A model generated the notes under the pieces. The model searched no databases. It was not told the origin of the DNA and saw nothing but the letters and a program-made list of their open reading frames with translations. A stretch of DNA of 7,124 nucleotides, taken from the NCBI GenBank assembly GCA_026394025.1, contig JAPKZC010000575.1, forward strand, positions 1 through 7,124, read 5' to 3'. Positions within the stretch are counted from its first letter, which is position 1. Every line of letters begins with the position of its first letter. This document shows, piece by piece, positions 6,360 through 7,124 of this stretch. This stretch comes from Candidatus Solibacter sp. (GTDB lineage Bacteria; Acidobacteriota; Terriglobia; Bryobacterales; Bryobacteraceae). A program made the position numbers and the translations under genes.

Positions 6360-6390
6360 ACGCCGATCACATCACAGGAGAGCCCCATGA
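6360..6390 (+). repeat. Leader-like direct repeat, copy downstream of hicBA
   Basis: Second copy of the element at 5807-5836, sharing ACGCCGATCAC and CCCCATGA. This copy has a good AGGAG (6376-6380) 6 nt before its ATG at 6387, as if it were the leader and start codon of a gene. The frame closes after 23 codons (TGA 6456-6458) inside the antisense of hicA2, so it may be the cut-off start of a lost gene. Confidence 0.45.
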
Positions 6391-6408
6391 TCCACGAGTT
6401 CCCGCCAC

Positions 6409-6641
6409 CTACAGGGCATCCTGAAAGTCATCCACATCCTGAAAGTCATCCAGGCTGACGCCCGCCTGACGCAGGATACTTTGCAGTGTGCCACCACCAG
6501 ATTACGATGCATCGGCACCGTGACGCGCCGATCTCCCTGGGCCAGCCGTGCGTGGGAGCCCACCTTTCTGATTACTGAGAAGCCGAGCCGCTCCAGCGCT
6601 CTCACTGCCTCCGTTCCCGAGATATCCCGGGGCAGTTTCAC
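6409..6641 (-). pseudogene. hicA: Second HicA-type toxin gene, frameshifted near its 3' end
   Basis: The frame from ATG 6641 gives a HicA start, SGTEAVRALERLGFSVIRK then VGSHARLAQGD with catalytic His30, and VTVPMHRNLVV to residue 50. After that the frame is wrong. Adding one base at about 6489-6496, in the GTGGTGG run, restores GTLQSILRQAGVSLDDFQ and a stop at 6411-6409, matching the intact hicA in this window, which has the same five residues between VPxH and GTL. As it stands the frame continues to 6372 and gives an 89-aa protein with a scrambled tail lacking the last conserved strand and helix, so it is probably inactive. Its 3' end holds an 18-bp tandem duplication. It overlaps hicB2 by 4 bp (ATGA). 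A sequencing error in the short GTG repeat cannot be excluded. Confidence 0.8.
6417..6452. repeat. Perfect 18-bp tandem duplication in the hicA2 3' end
   Basis: CATCCTGAAAGTCATCCA occurs twice without a gap (6417-6434 and 6435-6452). In the restored hicA2 frame it encodes the six residues DDFQDV twice with a final variation, just before the stop. Being a multiple of three, it does not by itself break the frame. Confidence 0.9.
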
Positions 6642-6862
6642 GCCTGAACCAGGATAGGGTCATTAACGAAGTGGATGCGGATCCGACGAGGAGCGGTGCC
6701 ATCATCAAAGTGAACGCCAACCGCCTCCGTGATCTGCTGCTGCAAGTCTCGGAGGTCTTGGCCCTGCGTGGTGATGCCGCCTGCCCCGTCCGATTCATCC
6801 CACCATGCCGTTAGGAAGCCCGATTGCTCGTCCCGTTGGACTTGAAATGTGATTTCTTCCAT
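6638..6862 (-). CDS. hicB: HicB-like antitoxin, partner of the frameshifted HicA
   Basis: A 74-aa HicB-family protein starting MEEITFQVQRDEQSGFLTAW with the core GGITTQGQDLRDLQQQITEAV followed by GVHFDD, split here as GGITTQGQDLRDLQ and ITEAVGVHFDD. Close relatives are often mislabelled as 2-oxoisovalerate dehydrogenase in databases; nothing here supports an enzyme. It would neutralise the HicA encoded just downstream, with which it overlaps by 4 bp. It is quite different in sequence from the other HicB in this window, so the two pairs are probably not recent duplicates. The start at ATG 6862 has no clear Shine-Dalgarno, but a GAACA-T-TGTTC palindrome lies 7 bp upstream and may be its operator. 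The frame is intact although the toxin gene is broken, as expected when an antitoxin outlives its toxin. Confidence 0.85.
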   Translation of the reverse strand: MEEITFQVQRDEQSGFLTAWWDESDGAGGITTQGQDLRDLQQQITEAVGVHFDDGTAPRRIRIHFVNDPILVQA

Positions 6863-6869
6863 GGTCTAA

Positions 6870-6880
6870 GAACATTGTTC
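6870..6880. promoter_or_regulatory. Candidate operator upstream of hicB2
   Basis: GAACATTGTTC is a perfect 5-1-5 palindrome located 7 bp before the hicB2 start. Its position suits autoregulation by a toxin-antitoxin complex. It resembles GAAC-N4-GTTC LexA boxes but has three central bases instead of four. Confidence 0.35.
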
Positions 6881-6942
6881 CATACATGCGCTGGTCCCAG
6901 GGATCCCGCTCGCCAAACGCCGTCCGCGGAATCGACTACAAC

Positions 6943-7124
6943 TTAAGCGGTCCCTCCAAGTAGAGGGCCGACCGCCAGGTCCTCGTCTATCAAAGGCCAG
7001 TGAATGCCATAACCGGAGGGCGAGAGTTGCGCCCGATTTCGTTCTGCCAGGGATGCGTGGGCGAGACGGTCGGAGCACTCTTCCCAAGGAAACGACACTG
7101 ACCCGGTTTCCATAACCACAATCA
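6943..7124 (-). CDS. DUF2442 domain protein, C-terminal part, runs off the window
   Basis: The minus strand is open from the window edge to TAA at 6945-6943. The last 60 codons include VSFPWEECSDRLAHASLAER and end YGIHWPLIDEDLAVGPLLGG then TA. The block of the form PLxWxxRLxxAxxxER followed by YGIHWPxIDEDLSVxGLL is the hallmark of DUF2442. This family has no proven function; its genes commonly stand next to DUF4160 genes, in pairs that look like toxin-antitoxin modules. The N-terminus lies beyond the window, although ATG 7113 is a possible internal start. The stop is 80 bp upstream of hicB2 on the same strand, so co-transcription is possible. A DUF4160 gene would be expected just outside the window. 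Confidence 0.75.
   Translation of the reverse strand, partial: IVVMETGSVSFPWEECSDRLAHASLAERNRAQLSPSGYGIHWPLIDEDLAVGPLLGGTA

Noticed and set aside
6387..6458. Small 23-codon frame with a good AGGAG and a HPESHP repeat
   Set aside because: Most of it is the antisense of the hicA2 3' end and its repeat is the 18-bp duplication read backwards. I treat it as a cut-off leader, not a gene.

Overview
The window is GC-rich and most resembles soil Acidobacteriota of the Solibacter/Bryobacter kind. That view rests on gene content: a large Ser/Thr kinase fused to a TolB/PD40 beta-propeller, an ECF sigma factor of the kinase-associated type, and a cluster of small toxin-antitoxin-like genes. It was not tested by any search.

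Left part (1-1193): no securely identified gene. It holds one open frame with an excellent ribosome binding site but no recognised family (249-806), a dispersed-repeat copy (264-299), an 18-bp palindrome (998-1015), and, directly after the kinase stop, a short remnant of the N-terminus of a second Ser/Thr kinase (1121-1192, minus strand).

Centre (1194-5366): a signalling locus. A membrane-anchored Ser/Thr kinase with a TolB-like sensor domain lies on the minus strand. A secreted zincin-type metalloprotease gene lies directly upstream of it on the same strand, broken by a one-base frameshift. An ECF sigma factor is divergent from both. The two transcription units appear to share one small AT-rich promoter core (4778-4785). 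The sigma factor lacks the usual acidic patch in region 2.2 and has threonines there, which fits known sigma factors switched on by a partner kinase.

Right part (5367-7124): about 500 bp of non-coding, repeat-containing DNA, then a toxin-antitoxin island. An intact hicB-hicA pair on the plus strand converges on a second hicB-hicA pair on the minus strand. The second toxin gene has lost one base near its 3' end and carries a perfect 18-bp tandem duplication. Upstream of the second pair, on the same strand, is the end of a DUF2442 gene that runs off the window. A near-identical leader sequence sits on both sides of the first hicBA pair, and a 36-bp element occurs at 264-299 and, inverted, at 5635-5670. 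Together with the broken genes this points to an accessory region undergoing duplication and decay.
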